This document shows, in pieces, positions 5,479 to 11,759 of a stretch of DNA of 11,759 nucleotides. This DNA comes from an uncultured Collinsella sp. (GTDB lineage: Bacteria > Actinomycetota > Coriobacteriia > Coriobacteriales > Coriobacteriaceae): the NCBI GenBank assembly GCA_900551655.1, contig URWM01000026.1, forward strand, positions 1 through 11,759, read 5' to 3'. How positions within the stretch are numbered: the first letter of the stretch is position 1; every line of letters begins with the position of its first letter. The translations under genes and the position numbers were made by a program. The notes beneath the pieces were generated by a model. It worked only from the letters and a program-made list of their open reading frames with translations, was not told the origin of the DNA and made no database searches.

Positions 5479-8400
5479 GACGCTCACCTCCCTTCGCGCT
5501 CGCCTTGCGACGAACGTGCATCCAGGCCGCAGCGACGCAAAGCATCGCCGCGCCGGCAAGGTACGTCAGAGTGACGCCCGACATACCAGAAAGGGGCAAA
5601 GAGGTGGAGTAGGTGTTGGTGAAGGTGGGGCCGCGCTCCTCGGGATTCGCACTGTCGAAGTTGACGGGGACCTGTTCCTTTTCGGCAATATCCTCGCCGT
5701 CGACGTCCTTAATCTTGGTGTAGGTTACTTCCGTGGGCTCAATTTTTCCGCCTTTTTGGTCCGTCATCGTGACATCAAATCGATAGACCGACTTGTCGTA
5801 CTTGTAGTTCGTAAACGGCGTGGTCGGCTGCTGTTCGCGAACGTAATAAGTAAAGGTTTTGCTTGCACCGCGACCCGTTGGGTCAGTCTCGAGTTTGTCG
5901 AGTTGTTCGAGTTTGTACTCAATCGGGTCGAAGCCCAGGGTCAGAGGATTGTCGCCACCAGCAGTGGTGGACTTGCTGCTAACGATAGTCTTAAACTCGC
6001 TGTCAGTTGCAAGTTGAAGCGTAAACTCCTTCATCTCGCCACCCTCAACGACCTTAGTCGCCTTGGGAGTCCAAGAGCCGCTGGAGGTGTACGGAGCGTA
6101 CGTGTTGGTGAAGGTCTTTGGTCCATCGGGGTTGGCAATCGAATAATAGCCGTCAGCATCAGGATCTACTGGCACAGTCTCCGGAGAGTTAGCTGAACTC
6201 CCGGGATTCTTAGTCACGTCCACACGATCAATCGTGAAGTTATAGATATTAAGATTTTTAGTCGCACTCGAATCATTCTTTATCGGAACAGACATAAGTA
6301 CAGTCTTGTTGTATTTGACTGTCACGTTAATCTCGTATACAGCATGATCGTAATCAATACCGGGAATATTGCCCGCATTTTCGACCAAATAGTATGAGTA
6401 TGTAATTTTGCCAGTATCACTTAAGGGCTTCTTGCTGAAGTCACCGAGCTGCTTGCTAAGGTCATTGCTAAGGTCAAAGGCGATGTTGCCGTCAGCGTTA
6501 TTCGGGGCAGATTCGACAAACTCGCAGCCACCATTGTCGAATACATTATTCTTCCAAGAAGGCGCTTTCGCAGTATCCGGGTCCTTGCGATAAACCGTAA
6601 ACTTGAACTCCCCATCTCCGAGCGTACGGCCGTCCAACTTCTTGGTTGCCTTCAACTTAAGGCTTGGATAGACGTACGTATCCGCAGGCACGCCTAGGTA
6701 CAAGTCGCCATTCGACATGATGCCGCCGCCATGGTCCCAGGAATAGTTGCCCGTGATGAAAGTTGTCGCTTCATTCTGCGCATCATTCTGCGCATTAATC
6801 GCCGCCTCATCCCCGGCCTTAACACCCGACATAACACCCGAGGTCAGGCCGATGCTATTATCTACCCCAACAGCACCGTTGGCGGGAATGGTGATAGCTT
6901 TTTTAAGTTCGATGCTTCCCGAGTACCGGGCGTCTCCACCGCCAAGCATCTTACCAGTCACAACTGCAATCGGCTTATTGTTATCATGCGCTGCGAGGAA
7001 GAAATCGGCATGACCGCTATCGCGAAACACCTTCGATCTGTATGCCTCTTTATCTTGATTCTTGCCACTACCACCACCTGAAAGATGGGGTATATCTTCA
7101 TTGCCGGAATTGTCATCTTTGTTGTAAGGATTACTGTTATGGTCTTCGTTATCATACTCAGCGCCGGCAGACGAATTGCCAAAGATTGCCGTGCCCTCAG
7201 TGTTCGTTACCAACGTCTTGCCCGTAGGGCAGACTGCAACGCCGCCGCCGTAGCCGCCAGCTCTATTGGCGCTAATGTACGAGTTGTACACAAAGAGCCT
7301 GCCAGCATTAGATGCGGTATTCGAATCGCCCTGAACGAAGACGCCGCCTCCGCCCCAGTCAAAGCGAGACATGCAGTGGTTATTAGTGATGTAGACTGGG
7401 CTATCTTTTGACGCTCCACTTATCATCGCGTCAACCTTCTGGCCCACTCGGATGCCGGCACCTTCAGATCGGTAGCTCACGTTAGAGGCAATAATTCCTC
7501 CCGTAATGTTGAGCCATGCCATATCCTTGCGAGAACCGCCTCGCCATTGATCGGTAACGTAAACGCCGCCACCGGCTTCTTCAGAATAATTGCCAGTAAT
7601 CTGGCCACCGGAAATGATGACATGGGCGCCTTCTTTGGCAGCAAGCCCAGCGCCGCCATGACAACCCCAGCCATCCTCACCGCAGAATTTGGCATAGCGA
7701 TTGTTCGTAATGTAACCGCCGGAAACAGTAACGCTGCCGCCATATTCGGCCATGATGCCGCCACCAAATCCGTTATATTCAAGCGTGCTATTACCGGAGA
7801 TTACGCCACCGGCCACTGTGACTGCAGACCCCTTGGCATATACACCGCCGCCACTAGGAGCGCGGTTGCCGGCAATTACGCCGTTAGAAATGCTAAGAGT
7901 CGAATTGTCGACAGATATTCCTGCGCCGGCACCATTGTTCGGACAAAAACCTCCACAAACGTAACCACCGTTCATATTGACGGTCGAGCGACTCTCCGCG
8001 TACACCAGGCTTCGGACCTTGCAGTCTTTCTGTTGTGTGAGCACGCCGCTCTCAAGACTGAAATGACCGCCGTCCTTGATGTTGATGAGCTTCAGTCCTT
8101 CAGAGCCACCGCATGCCACGATGGCGCCCTTATCTTTATTATAGCCTTCGCCTTTGATATCAATACCATGCTCTACCAGCGACTCGGTTGTGCCCGTTCC
8201 TTCTGGGGACGATTCGGTCACATAGTAGGAAAGGTAAGTCGGAATGCCATCGTTGTCGTAAGACAGTGTGGCTTCCTTGCCATAATTGGCTGGAGTTAAA
8301 TTCTGTCCCTGATCATTTAGCGGCTGGCCGTCGCCGACCTGTTCACTCACTTCCACAGAATCCATAATTGTAAGTGTCGCGCCACCGGTGATATTGAACA

Positions 8401-8965
8401 AAGGCTGATCTTGACTCGTATGCTTAATCTTGCAGCCGTTTAGGTCCAGTGTGATATTACTGACGCTATTATTGAGCTGAATTGTCTCGCTGGTATCAAT
8501 ATCATTCATAAGCTTGAAGTTAGCAACACCGCTTGCATTCGCCAGGTCTTTCAAGTCGTCAGCTGTTCGTATTTCAGTGAATGCCGTTTTAGTCTGCCCG
8601 CCTTCCGGCATTACGGCATTGCCATCCGACAGCTCGCCATCTTCGGCCTGCAGCTTACCTTCAGGCTGACCCTGCTCAACACCATTTGAAGGGTCGGATT
8701 CGTCACCCTCGGTCTCGCCGCTATTCAGCTTTTCGGTATCCCCGTTGTTGGTGTTTTCTACATCAGTAGACTCACTTGAGGAACCCCCCCCCATCACAGT
8801 TTCCTCGGCAGAAACCGTATGGACATCGTTGGCAATGGCCTGCGAGATCGGGGGCATGACGAGCGACAGTACCAGGCTCAAAACGGATGCTCCGCACAAA
8901 ACGCCTGCCAGTACACGGCGCGTCGCTTTATTACTCTGCTTAGATTTGTCCGAATTCGCTTTCAT
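5471..8965 (-). CDS. Pilus tip adhesin: beta-helix head, two Spy0128-like domains, LPLSG
   Basis: A 1164-residue surface protein. A signal peptide (about 15-46) is followed by an acidic, Ser/Gly/Asn-rich linker (about 52-125) coded in part by a run of nine G. From about 130 to 760 is a right-handed parallel beta-helix, with repeated turns such as VAGGVISGN (384-392), VSGGYITNN (413-421), ISGGQITGN (451-459) and ITGGIIASN (487-495), each followed by a GGG-rich loop. Two Spy0128/FctA-like stalk domains follow. The first (about 766-956) has Lys775/776, Glu862 in YYLVEN and Asn954 in FTNTY. The second (about 964-1119) has Lys968/971, Glu1044 in YYVREQ and Asn1117 in FTNTY. The end is LPLSG (1123-1127), a helix and a basic tail. 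The ATG has GGAGGAG 6 bases upstream (8972-8978). It is first in the operon, as is common for tip adhesins. Ligand unknown; beta-helix heads often bind or cut glycans, but no catalytic residues are claimed. Confidence 0.88.
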   Translation of the reverse strand: MKANSDKSKQSNKATRRVLAGVLCGASVLSLVLSLVMPPISQAIANDVHTVSAEETVMGGGSSSESTDVENTNNGDTEKLNSGETEGDESDPSNGVEQGQPEGKLQAEDGELSDGNAVMPEGGQTKTAFTEIRTADDLKDLANASGVANFKLMNDIDTSETIQLNNSVSNITLDLNGCKIKHTSQDQPLFNITGGATLTIMDSVEVSEQVGDGQPLNDQGQNLTPANYGKEATLSYDNDGIPTYLSYYVTESSPEGTGTTESLVEHGIDIKGEGYNKDKGAIVACGGSEGLKLINIKDGGHFSLESGVLTQQKDCKVRSLVYAESRSTVNMNGGYVCGGFCPNNGAGAGISVDNSTLSISNGVIAGNRAPSGGGVYAKGSAVTVAGGVISGNSTLEYNGFGGGIMAEYGGSVTVSGGYITNNRYAKFCGEDGWGCHGGAGLAAKEGAHVIISGGQITGNYSEEAGGGVYVTDQWRGGSRKDMAWLNITGGIIASNVSYRSEGAGIRVGQKVDAMISGASKDSPVYITNNHCMSRFDWGGGGVFVQGDSNTASNAGRLFVYNSYISANRAGGYGGGVAVCPTGKTLVTNTEGTAIFGNSSAGAEYDNEDHNSNPYNKDDNSGNEDIPHLSGGGSGKNQDKEAYRSKVFRDSGHADFFLAAHDNNKPIAVVTGKMLGGGDARYSGSIELKKAITIPANGAVGVDNSIGLTSGVMSGVKAGDEAAINAQNDAQNEATTFITGNYSWDHGGGIMSNGDLYLGVPADTYVYPSLKLKATKKLDGRTLGDGEFKFTVYRKDPDTAKAPSWKNNVFDNGGCEFVESAPNNADGNIAFDLSNDLSKQLGDFSKKPLSDTGKITYSYYLVENAGNIPGIDYDHAVYEINVTVKYNKTVLMSVPIKNDSSATKNLNIYNFTIDRVDVTKNPGSSANSPETVPVDPDADGYYSIANPDGPKTFTNTYAPYTSSGSWTPKATKVVEGGEMKEFTLQLATDSEFKTIVSSKSTTAGGDNPLTLGFDPIEYKLEQLDKLETDPTGRGASKTFTYYVREQQPTTPFTNYKYDKSVYRFDVTMTDQKGGKIEPTEVTYTKIKDVDGEDIAEKEQVPVNFDSANPEERGPTFTNTYSTSLPLSGMSGVTLTYLAGAAMLCVAAAWMHVRRKASAKGGERRE
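5484..5494 (-). promoter_or_regulatory. Shine-Dalgarno site inside the adhesin gene that sets a GTG start
   Basis: AAGGGAGGTGA on the minus strand lies within the last codons of the adhesin gene, 5 bases before the GTG at 5478. Adhesin stop and pilin start share GTGAATAA (5471-5478). This layout favours translational coupling, with ribosomes finishing the adhesin restarting on the pilin. Confidence 0.85.
8784..8792 (-). repeat. Nine-G homopolymer in the adhesin coding region
   Basis: The coding strand has nine G in a row, starting with the last base of codon 58 (ATG) and running through codons for Gly59-Gly61, just after the signal peptide. In the present length the gene is in frame. With ten G, a TGA (8772-8774) stops translation after seven codons. 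With eight G, a TAG (8758-8760) stops it after eleven. The tract is long enough to be a plausible slipped-strand hotspot. Confidence 0.85.
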
Positions 8966-9020
8966 CGATGTCTCCTCCCCAAGAGACCGCGATCTTGCTC
9001 TTTCCCTATCAAACGTATCT

Positions 9021-9039
9021 GCGCAATCTGTAATTGCGC
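9021..9039. other. Inverted repeat in the adhesin leader
   Basis: GCGCAAT (9021-9027) and ATTGCGC (9033-9039) pair perfectly around 5 bases. If transcription starts near 9048, the hairpin lies within the first 30 bases of the message. It may protect the 5' end or be a dimeric repressor site overlapping the start of transcription. Confidence 0.4.
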
Positions 9040-9054
9040 TCGTTTAGTAATGCA

Positions 9055-9084
9055 ATTATAACGATTGTTTAAACATCTAAGCAA
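9055..9084 (-). promoter_or_regulatory. Candidate promoter of the adhesin-pilin operon
   Basis: A consensus TATAAT lies at 9055-9060 on the minus strand. A poor -35 match, TTGCTT, is at 9079-9084 with an 18-base spacer. The start of transcription would be near 9048, giving a leader of about 80 bases. The weak -35 suits a promoter that needs an activator. A second candidate -10, TCTAAT at 9209-9214, lies closer to the direct repeats at 9253-9282. Confidence 0.55.
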
Positions 9085-9208
9085 CATAACCGAAATTTCT
9101 GTAGCAAGTTCTCAACTCTCTTGACATTTACTCAGATTTGCCTTCGTTTATTCGCTATCTATTTTTTGTTTCTGCTGGTAATTTAGTTGCCTATTATTTT
9201 TTAATGGC

Positions 9209-9214
9209 ATTAGA
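9209..9214 (-). promoter_or_regulatory. Second candidate -10 box for the pilus operon
   Basis: TCTAAT on the minus strand matches five of six consensus bases and lies 38 bases after the second direct repeat at 9253-9261. No -35 box is seen, as is common at LytTR-activated promoters. The leader would be about 240 bases long. The region is very AT-rich, so chance matches are likely. Confidence 0.3.
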
Positions 9215-9230
9215 TTTATTTGCACAACAT

Positions 9231-9246
9231 TTTGCTCAAGAGCAAA
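9231..9246. other. 7-bp inverted repeat, possible operator
   Basis: TTTGCTC (9231-9237) and GAGCAAA (9240-9246) are perfect complements around AA. It starts 6 bases downstream, in the direction of the operon, of the second ACCGTTCA repeat and before the TCTAAT box. It could bind a dimeric repressor. No terminator function is likely, as it is short and AT-rich in its outer pairs. Confidence 0.35.
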
Positions 9247-9252
9247 CATCCT

Positions 9253-9282
9253 GTGAACGGTTGAAAATCGACCATGAACGGT
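9253..9282 (-). promoter_or_regulatory. Pair of 9-bp direct repeats matching the LytTR-regulator consensus
   Basis: On the minus strand, ACCGTTCAT (9274-9282) and ACCGTTCAC (9253-9261) are separated by exactly 12 bases. The known consensus for LytTR-domain response regulators (AgrA, ComE and PlnC type) is two direct repeats of [TA][AC][CA]GTTN[AG][TG] separated by 12-13 bp. The first repeat fits all positions and the second all but the last. The pair is oriented toward the adhesin gene. No LytTR gene lies in this window. The rest of 9283-9422 is AT-rich, with no gene that I can support. Confidence 0.6.
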
Positions 9283-9422
9283 AGGCCATCAACCGGGATG
9301 AATATCCTACCAAATTGATGAGAATATCTTAAACCCATCGGTGGTTAGAAGCGTGATGTTCAGACAACAATATTTGAATTTTCGCACAGATTTTAGGTAT
9401 CAATTCGCCCAAATCGCCTGAG

Positions 9423-9457
9423 GCCACCGCAGAGGTGCCTGTCCCCATTGTGGTGGC
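9423..9457. repeat. REP-like palindrome, copy 2
   Basis: Arms 9423-9431 and 9449-9457 form nine pairs with one G-T. The loop shares GTGCCTGTCCCCA with the other copies. It lies 12 bases past the stop of the HAD gene. The left arm has changed relative to copies 1 and 3. No T-run follows, so it is not a clear terminator. Confidence 0.72.
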
Positions 9458-9469
9458 TCTCCCCCGGCG

Positions 9470-10291
9470 CTACAGCAGATGCTCCTCGATAAAGATCGCG
9501 ATGCCGTCTTTGTCGTTGCTGGCGGTTACAAAATCGGCGGCGGCACGGGTGGCGTCGCTGCCGTTTGCCATGGCCACGCCCACGCCGGCGTCGGCCACCA
9601 TGCAGGTGTCGTTATCGGCATCGCCAAACACGCAGATGTTCTGGAGCTCCATGTCGTTGAGCTCCGCCACGCGCACAAGGCCGCGCGTCTTGGACACGCG
9701 CGGATCCATGAACTCGTAGAGGCGCTGCGTGGTTTGCAGGGCGGCCGCCTTAACGGTGTCATCGGCAAACGTCGATGCGCGTTCGATGACCTGCGACATC
9801 ACCTCGGGCGCCATGGTAAACATCACCTTGGGCTGCGGTTCGCGCAAGAACTCGGCAAAATCAACCACCTTATAGGGCACGCCATCGACCTGCGACAAGT
9901 GCTCCACGCACGCGTTGGTCTCGGGAACGTAGAACACGCCGTCTCGGGGGCAGACGGGCGTTGCCGGAAGGTCCGCCATGTGCTTGCAGATGCGCGCGAT
10001 GGTTTCGCCCGGCAGCGGGTAGCTCAGCTCGTTGATGCCGTGCGCGCGATCGATGACCTCGGCGCCGCCACAGCCCACCATCACGTCCACCAGGCCGTCG
10101 ATGCCCCAGAGCTCATACATGGCCTCGGTCGCGTGGGCGTCGCGCCCGGTGCACAGGCCAAAGAGCACGCCGCGCTCGCGCAGGGCGCGGATCGCCGCCA
10201 CAGTGCGCGGGGACACCGTGTGCTCGCTCGTGAGCAGCGTGCCGTCGATATCACAGAACACGGCTTTAATGTGGCTGAATGTGGCGTCCAT
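9470..10291 (-). CDS. HAD-superfamily hydrolase, Cof type (IIB)
   Basis: A 273-residue cytoplasmic phosphatase, the usual length of Cof/YidA-like proteins, which dephosphorylate sugar phosphates, nucleotides or similar small molecules. All four HAD motifs are present. Motif I is VFCDIDGTLL with nucleophile Asp14 and acid Asp16; motif II is Thr48 in LCTGRD; motif III is Lys201 in VSKTRGL; motif IV is GDADND (223-228). The region between motifs II and III (about 85-195) forms the IIB cap that sets the substrate, which cannot be read from the sequence. The start at 10291 is chosen for its fit to the family N-terminus and an AAAGGG upstream; a longer frame to 10453 runs through the palindrome at 10386-10418. 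It lies 136 bases after the transporter gene and is probably a separate transcript. Confidence 0.92.
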   Translation of the reverse strand: MDATFSHIKAVFCDIDGTLLTSEHTVSPRTVAAIRALRERGVLFGLCTGRDAHATEAMYELWGIDGLVDVMVGCGGAEVIDRAHGINELSYPLPGETIARICKHMADLPATPVCPRDGVFYVPETNACVEHLSQVDGVPYKVVDFAEFLREPQPKVMFTMAPEVMSQVIERASTFADDTVKAAALQTTQRLYEFMDPRVSKTRGLVRVAELNDMELQNICVFGDADNDTCMVADAGVGVAMANGSDATRAAADFVTASNDKDGIAIFIEEHLL

Positions 10292-10346
10292 GGGGCCCTT
10301 TCTGGGTTGCGTGTCGGTGTGGGAAGCGATCGGAAATGGAGTACAT

Positions 10347-10355
10347 GGTATACCA
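10347..10355 (-). promoter_or_regulatory. Candidate extended -10 for the HAD gene
   Basis: On the minus strand TGGTATACC gives a TGn extension and a four-of-six -10 match, about 55 bases before the start codon. TTGGCG lies upstream at a long 19-base spacing. It sits between the terminator of the transporter gene and the HAD gene, where a promoter is expected. Confidence 0.35.
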
Positions 10356-10380
10356 AGGCGCGCGCACGACTCGCCAAAGC

Positions 10381-10418
10381 AAAAACCACCACAAAGGTGC
10401 CTGTCCCCTTTGTGGTGG
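10381..10418 (-). terminator. REP-like palindrome, copy 3, acting as terminator of the MFS gene
   Basis: The most perfect of the three palindromes: a 12-bp stem (10386-10397 with 10407-10418) and a 9-base loop. It is followed on the minus strand by TTTTTGCTTT. It lies 9 bases after the transporter stop codon. Stem plus T-run is a good Rho-independent terminator, so here a repeat element seems to double as one. Confidence 0.75.
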
Positions 10419-10427
10419 AAGTGACGT

Positions 10428-11696
10428 TTAGCGATCCAAATGCTTGCGTCCAAACAGCAGCAGCGCCGCGGGGACCGCCGTTACGACAATGCCCGCACCA
10501 ACGAGCGTCTGCTGTACGCCAAATGTCGACGCCAGCCAGGGGGCAACCGCCAGCGGAGCCACGCCGGCGAACATGTTTCCAAAGCCCATGACCGAGTTGA
10601 CGCGGCCGAGCTGCTCGAGCGGGGCCGTCGTTTGCACAATGGTGTTGTGGAGCGGGTTGACGACGCCCCAGGCCACGCCCAGGGCGATCTGGCCGACGAG
10701 CGCCACGCCCACGTACGGCGTTCCCACGTAGAGCAGGCTTCCCAGGCCCACAGACATAAGCGCCACGAGCAGCGTTTTAAGGCTGACGAGGCGCGGCGGC
10801 ATGCGGAGCGCAACCACGGCGCCCAGCACCGCGCCCACGCCGGAAGCCGACGAAAGCCAGCCCATCCATTCGACGCCGACGCGCAGGACATCGCGATAGA
10901 AGAACGACTCCAGCGGGTCGAAAGCGCCGTAGCCAAAGTTCGAAAGGAAGATGATACAGAAGAGCAGGGCGAGAACGCTGTTGGTGAAGACCGTCTTGAT
11001 GCTGGTCGCGAAGGTGGCGCGGACGGATGTGCTGGGGTTGGAGCTTTGGCTTGCGTGCTCCCCTTCCTCTGCGGAATCGGCGTTCTTCTGTCCGGCGATG
11101 CGACCTGTCTGCGGCTTAAAGCCGCAGCCGGCGATAAGCGCCAGCACGGTAAAGAGCATCATGAGCACGAACACCGCGCGCGACGATGCAGCCGCCGCGG
11201 CAAAGCCGCCCAGCGTAGGGCCGACGATGATGCTCACGTTGGAAAACATGGTAATGGTGGAGTTGATGTCTTTGAGCTCGACGGGGTCGTCGGTGAGGTA
11301 TGCCGGGTAGGATGTGGCGATGGGCTGGGCGAACCCCATCACAAAGCCCAGGAGCGCCGCGCCGGCAAGGACGATCCCGGTCGCGTCGCCAAAGGCGATG
11401 ATCGCCGCGCCGGTTGCCAGCGTGCCGACGATGCTCAGCATAAAATGGCGGCGCGGGCCCCAGGCGTCGAGCGCGGCGCCGCCCGCAAAGGACCCCAGGA
11501 TTACGAAGACATTCATAAACAGGACGGCCAGCGACGTCGCGACGACCGAAGCGCCGTCCGCATAGGTGAGCGTTCCGATAACGCCGATAAAGTAGCTGGT
11601 CTGGAAGCCGGTGTAGATAAGAAACCGCATTGCCACCAGGCGCTTGGCCTGCGCGGACAGCGATGGCTGGGATTTCGAGATTCGAGATAGGGACAT
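10428..11696 (-). CDS. MFS transporter, 12 helices
   Basis: A 422-residue inner-membrane carrier of the major facilitator superfamily. The N-half has about six helices from 22 to 192, with a motif-A-like GGAALDAWGPRRH (72-84) in the loop after helix 2. A polar central loop (about 193-230, rich in Ser, Glu and Gln) is followed by the second half (about 235-415). The substrate cannot be told; the overall pattern resembles drug or siderophore exporters such as the EntS-like group. The start at 11696 (MSLSR) has AAGGAG at 11702-11707, 5 bases upstream. The open frame continues to 11726, but its first residues (MYKRQ) come from the sequencing adapter and are not real. The natural upstream region is missing, so promoter and operon partners are unknown. 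Confidence 0.88.
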   Translation of the reverse strand: MSLSRISKSQPSLSAQAKRLVAMRFLIYTGFQTSYFIGVIGTLTYADGASVVATSLAVLFMNVFVILGSFAGGAALDAWGPRRHFMLSIVGTLATGAAIIAFGDATGIVLAGAALLGFVMGFAQPIATSYPAYLTDDPVELKDINSTITMFSNVSIIVGPTLGGFAAAAASSRAVFVLMMLFTVLALIAGCGFKPQTGRIAGQKNADSAEEGEHASQSSNPSTSVRATFATSIKTVFTNSVLALLFCIIFLSNFGYGAFDPLESFFYRDVLRVGVEWMGWLSSASGVGAVLGAVVALRMPPRLVSLKTLLVALMSVGLGSLLYVGTPYVGVALVGQIALGVAWGVVNPLHNTIVQTTAPLEQLGRVNSVMGFGNMFAGVAPLAVAPWLASTFGVQQTLVGAGIVVTAVPAALLLFGRKHLDR

Positions 11697-11711
11697 GAGC
11701 GCTCCTTGTTG

Positions 11712-11759
11712 CTGTCTCTTATACACATCTCCGAGCCCACGAGACGTAGAGGAATCTCG
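11712..11759. other. Illumina Nextera adapter contamination
   Basis: The 19-bp transposon mosaic end CTGTCTCTTATACACATCT fills 11712-11730. CCGAGCCCACGAGAC (11731-11745) is the Nextera i7-side primer part. GTAGAGGA (11746-11753) equals the Nextera N712 index as I recall it, and ATCTCG (11754-11759) begins the P7 tail. These bases are synthetic and not from the organism. Genome sequence therefore ends at about 11711. Peptides read through here, such as MYKRQ and GSEMCIRDS, are known database artefacts. Confidence 0.97.

Noticed and set aside
5479..5559. Upstream ATG (5559) as start of the ancillary pilin
   Set aside because: It would add 27 residues with several Arg and Cys before the signal peptide and lacks a ribosome site, whereas GTG at 5478 has a near-perfect one.
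4477..5574. 365-residue plus-strand open frame rich in Gly, Arg, Val and His
   Set aside because: Antisense to the very GC-rich ancillary pilin, where long shadow frames are expected; composition is not that of a normal protein.
9121..9126. Consensus TTGACA on the plus strand
   Set aside because: No -10 box at a workable distance and no plus-strand gene follows it.
10440..11690. 416-residue plus-strand open frame
   Set aside because: Antisense to the MFS transporter, very rich in Arg, His, Asp and Gly, with no domain; a GC-driven shadow.
11513..11740. 75-residue frame starting MGSEMCIRDS
   Set aside because: Its start is translated Nextera adapter and the rest is another frame of the MFS gene.

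Overview
The window reads as a fragment of a Gram-positive, moderately GC-rich genome, most likely an actinobacterium of the Coriobacteriia (Collinsella-like). This placement is an inference from base composition, strong Shine-Dalgarno sites, a GTG start, the style of the pilins and a GGGGACAGG-containing palindromic repeat. No database search was possible. Every gene I can support lies on the minus strand, so transcription runs from high to low coordinates.

The core (8965 down to 1174) is a sortase-assembled pilus locus. In order of transcription it holds a 1164-residue beta-helix tip adhesin with two Spy0128/FctA-like stalk domains and LPLSG, a 554-residue ancillary or basal pilin with IPSTG that overlaps the adhesin by 8 bases, and a 603-residue major pilin with LPLTG. 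A strong Rho-independent terminator follows. Beyond it are a 50-residue hydrophobic/basic small protein, a cluster of hairpins, and a class C sortase that appears to be its own transcription unit. The sortase should join the pilins through their LPxTG-like signals and a conserved lysine; internal Lys-Asn isopeptide bonds should stiffen the shafts.

Two features suggest that the pilus is a regulated, switchable system. First, the tip adhesin carries a run of nine G just after its signal peptide. Gain or loss of one G brings a stop within 7 to 11 codons, as expected for a phase-variable gene. Second, the 504-base region upstream holds two ACCGTTCA direct repeats 21 bp apart on the coding strand, which matches the published LytTR response-regulator consensus. 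A consensus TATAAT lies nearer the gene. The ancillary pilin is much more GC-rich by eye than its neighbours, which suggests a mosaic locus.

The right part (9470-11696) is ordinary: a Cof-type HAD phosphatase and a 12-helix MFS transporter. Three copies of a 33-35 bp palindrome sit downstream of the sortase, HAD and MFS genes; the MFS copy is followed by T5 and should act as a terminator. The last 48 bases (11712-11759) are Illumina Nextera adapter, not genome: mosaic end, i7 primer part, index and start of the P7 tail. The left 235 bases are non-coding and repeat-rich.
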